DNA of 59,536 nucleotides, from NCBI GenBank assembly GCA_027032075.1, contig JALVOC010000238.1, positions 1 to 59,536 on the forward strand, read 5' to 3'. Of this stretch, positions 58,922 to 59,536 are shown one piece after another. This stretch comes from Chromatiales bacterium. GTDB taxonomy: Bacteria > Pseudomonadota > Gammaproteobacteria > UBA6429 > Thiohalophilaceae. The first letter of the stretch is position 1. Each line of letters opens with the position of its first letter. The notes beneath the pieces are model-generated. The model worked only from the letters and a program-made list of their open reading frames with translations, had not been told where the DNA came from and ran no database searches. Position numbers and translations under genes: made by a program.

Positions 58922-59536
58922 GCTGCACAACGAGACCCATCATGCCGCCGGACTCTACCCCGGCTGGGACCGGCAGCGCCGCTTCCAGGTCACGGCCGTG
59001 TTCAAGGCCGCCTGGCGCTTCAATGTCGAAGGCAACCTTGAGCCTCTGGAGGAAACCCCGCCGCTGGTCGAATGCGACGAGCACCACGGCAAGCCCCACG
59101 AAACCAGCCTGCGCGCCGCCGACGAAACGGTGCCCTTCAAGGCCGGCGCCGAAGTGTATCTCTTCGGCACCGCCCATCCCGCCCGCGCGGGCAACACGCA
59201 CACCGCCGTCCGCCTCGCCATCGACTTCCCCAGCGGCGGACGCTTTACCAAGGAGCTCTACGTCTTCGGCCACCGAAACTGGCGCCGGCGCATGCTCGGT
59301 CACCAGCCCACCGAACCCCAACCGCTGGAGCCGACGCCCCTCGTCTACGAACACGCCTTTGGCGGCCGCATCCCAGACAAACCCGGCAGCGAATACCCGC
59401 TGAACCCCGTCGGCCTTGGCTACAACCCCTCCGACTGGAAACTGGTCAACGCCGAACTGCCGCGCATCGAATACCCCGACCGCCTGGTCGCCAAACCCGC
59501 CCACAAGCCCCTCCCCGCCGGCTTCGGCCCCCTGCC
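58914..59536 (+). CDS. DUF2169 type VI secretion adaptor, truncated by the window end
   Basis: First 207 residues of a protein starting MLELHNETHHAAGLYPGWDR, with FQVTAVFKAAWRF and FGGRIPDKPGSEYPLNPVG. These are hallmarks of DUF2169 proteins, chaperones/adaptors that load PAAR effectors onto VgrG. The frame is open at the window edge. GC-rich codon use as in the gene before it. Confidence 0.85.
   Translation, partial: MLELHNETHHAAGLYPGWDRQRRFQVTAVFKAAWRFNVEGNLEPLEETPPLVECDEHHGKPHETSLRAADETVPFKAGAEVYLFGTAHPARAGNTHTAVRLAIDFPSGGRFTKELYVFGHRNWRRRMLGHQPTEPQPLEPTPLVYEHAFGGRIPDKPGSEYPLNPVGLGYNPSDWKLVNAELPRIEYPDRLVAKPAHKPLPAGFGPL

Overview
The window looks like a chromosomal segment of a free-living gammaproteobacterium. 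Supporting evidence: a long RapA close to the enterobacterial one, a hemA-prfA pair divergent from a TPR lipoprotein-lolB-ispE group, the run tRNA-Gln-prs-rplY-pth-ychF, a CusA whose numbering matches the E. coli protein at the three key methionines, and type VI secretion accessory genes. I cannot name the species.

Layout. 1-1200: the start of a higBA toxin-antitoxin operon, a dead integron-integrase remnant and a REP-like repeat. 1226-6540: rapA, a DUF523/DUF1722 gene, a TauE/SafE permease and a small DUF6316-like gene. 6690-13240: a copper/silver efflux operon on the minus strand (cys-rich small secreted protein, then CusC-, CusB- and CusA-like proteins) in which CusF is fused to the end of CusB. 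13577-17630: a response regulator with a PAS domain, modABC for molybdate uptake and a universal stress protein. 17700-18500: REP-like and MITE-like repeats. 18502-23708: an unusual plus-strand group (thioredoxin-like, gluconate 2-dehydrogenase subunit 3-like, MscS-type channel, GMC oxidoreductase). 23936-29872: a Lon-related protease overlapping a tandem Usp gene, rtcB with archease, and a nitroreductase. 30429-35528: a second DUF6316-like gene, a second MITE-like element, a DUF1501 protein with its lipoprotein partner, and class I fructose-bisphosphate aldolase.

35749-46278 is the most interesting part. It holds a compact dialkylresorcinol-type biosynthetic locus on the minus strand (methyltransferase, acyl carrier protein, DarA-like, DarB-like ketosynthase, an unknown protein and a BtrH-like protein), with overlapping genes that suggest translational coupling. 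Its last gene converges with a two-gene ABC exporter, which in turn diverges from a MocR-type regulator. On the other side lies a divergent glycosyltransferase fused to a YdcF/DUF218 domain. The set suggests production, modification and export of an aromatic lipid.

46331-56903 is conserved housekeeping DNA: two tRNAs, translation, nucleotide, isoprenoid, lipoprotein-sorting and haem genes. After prfA the usual prmC is absent from the window. Instead, a near-perfect CRP-type site precedes three GC-rich type VI secretion accessory genes (DUF6484-like, TIGR02270-like, DUF2169), the last cut by the window end. All functional names come from reading the sequences by eye against remembered families; no database search was run.
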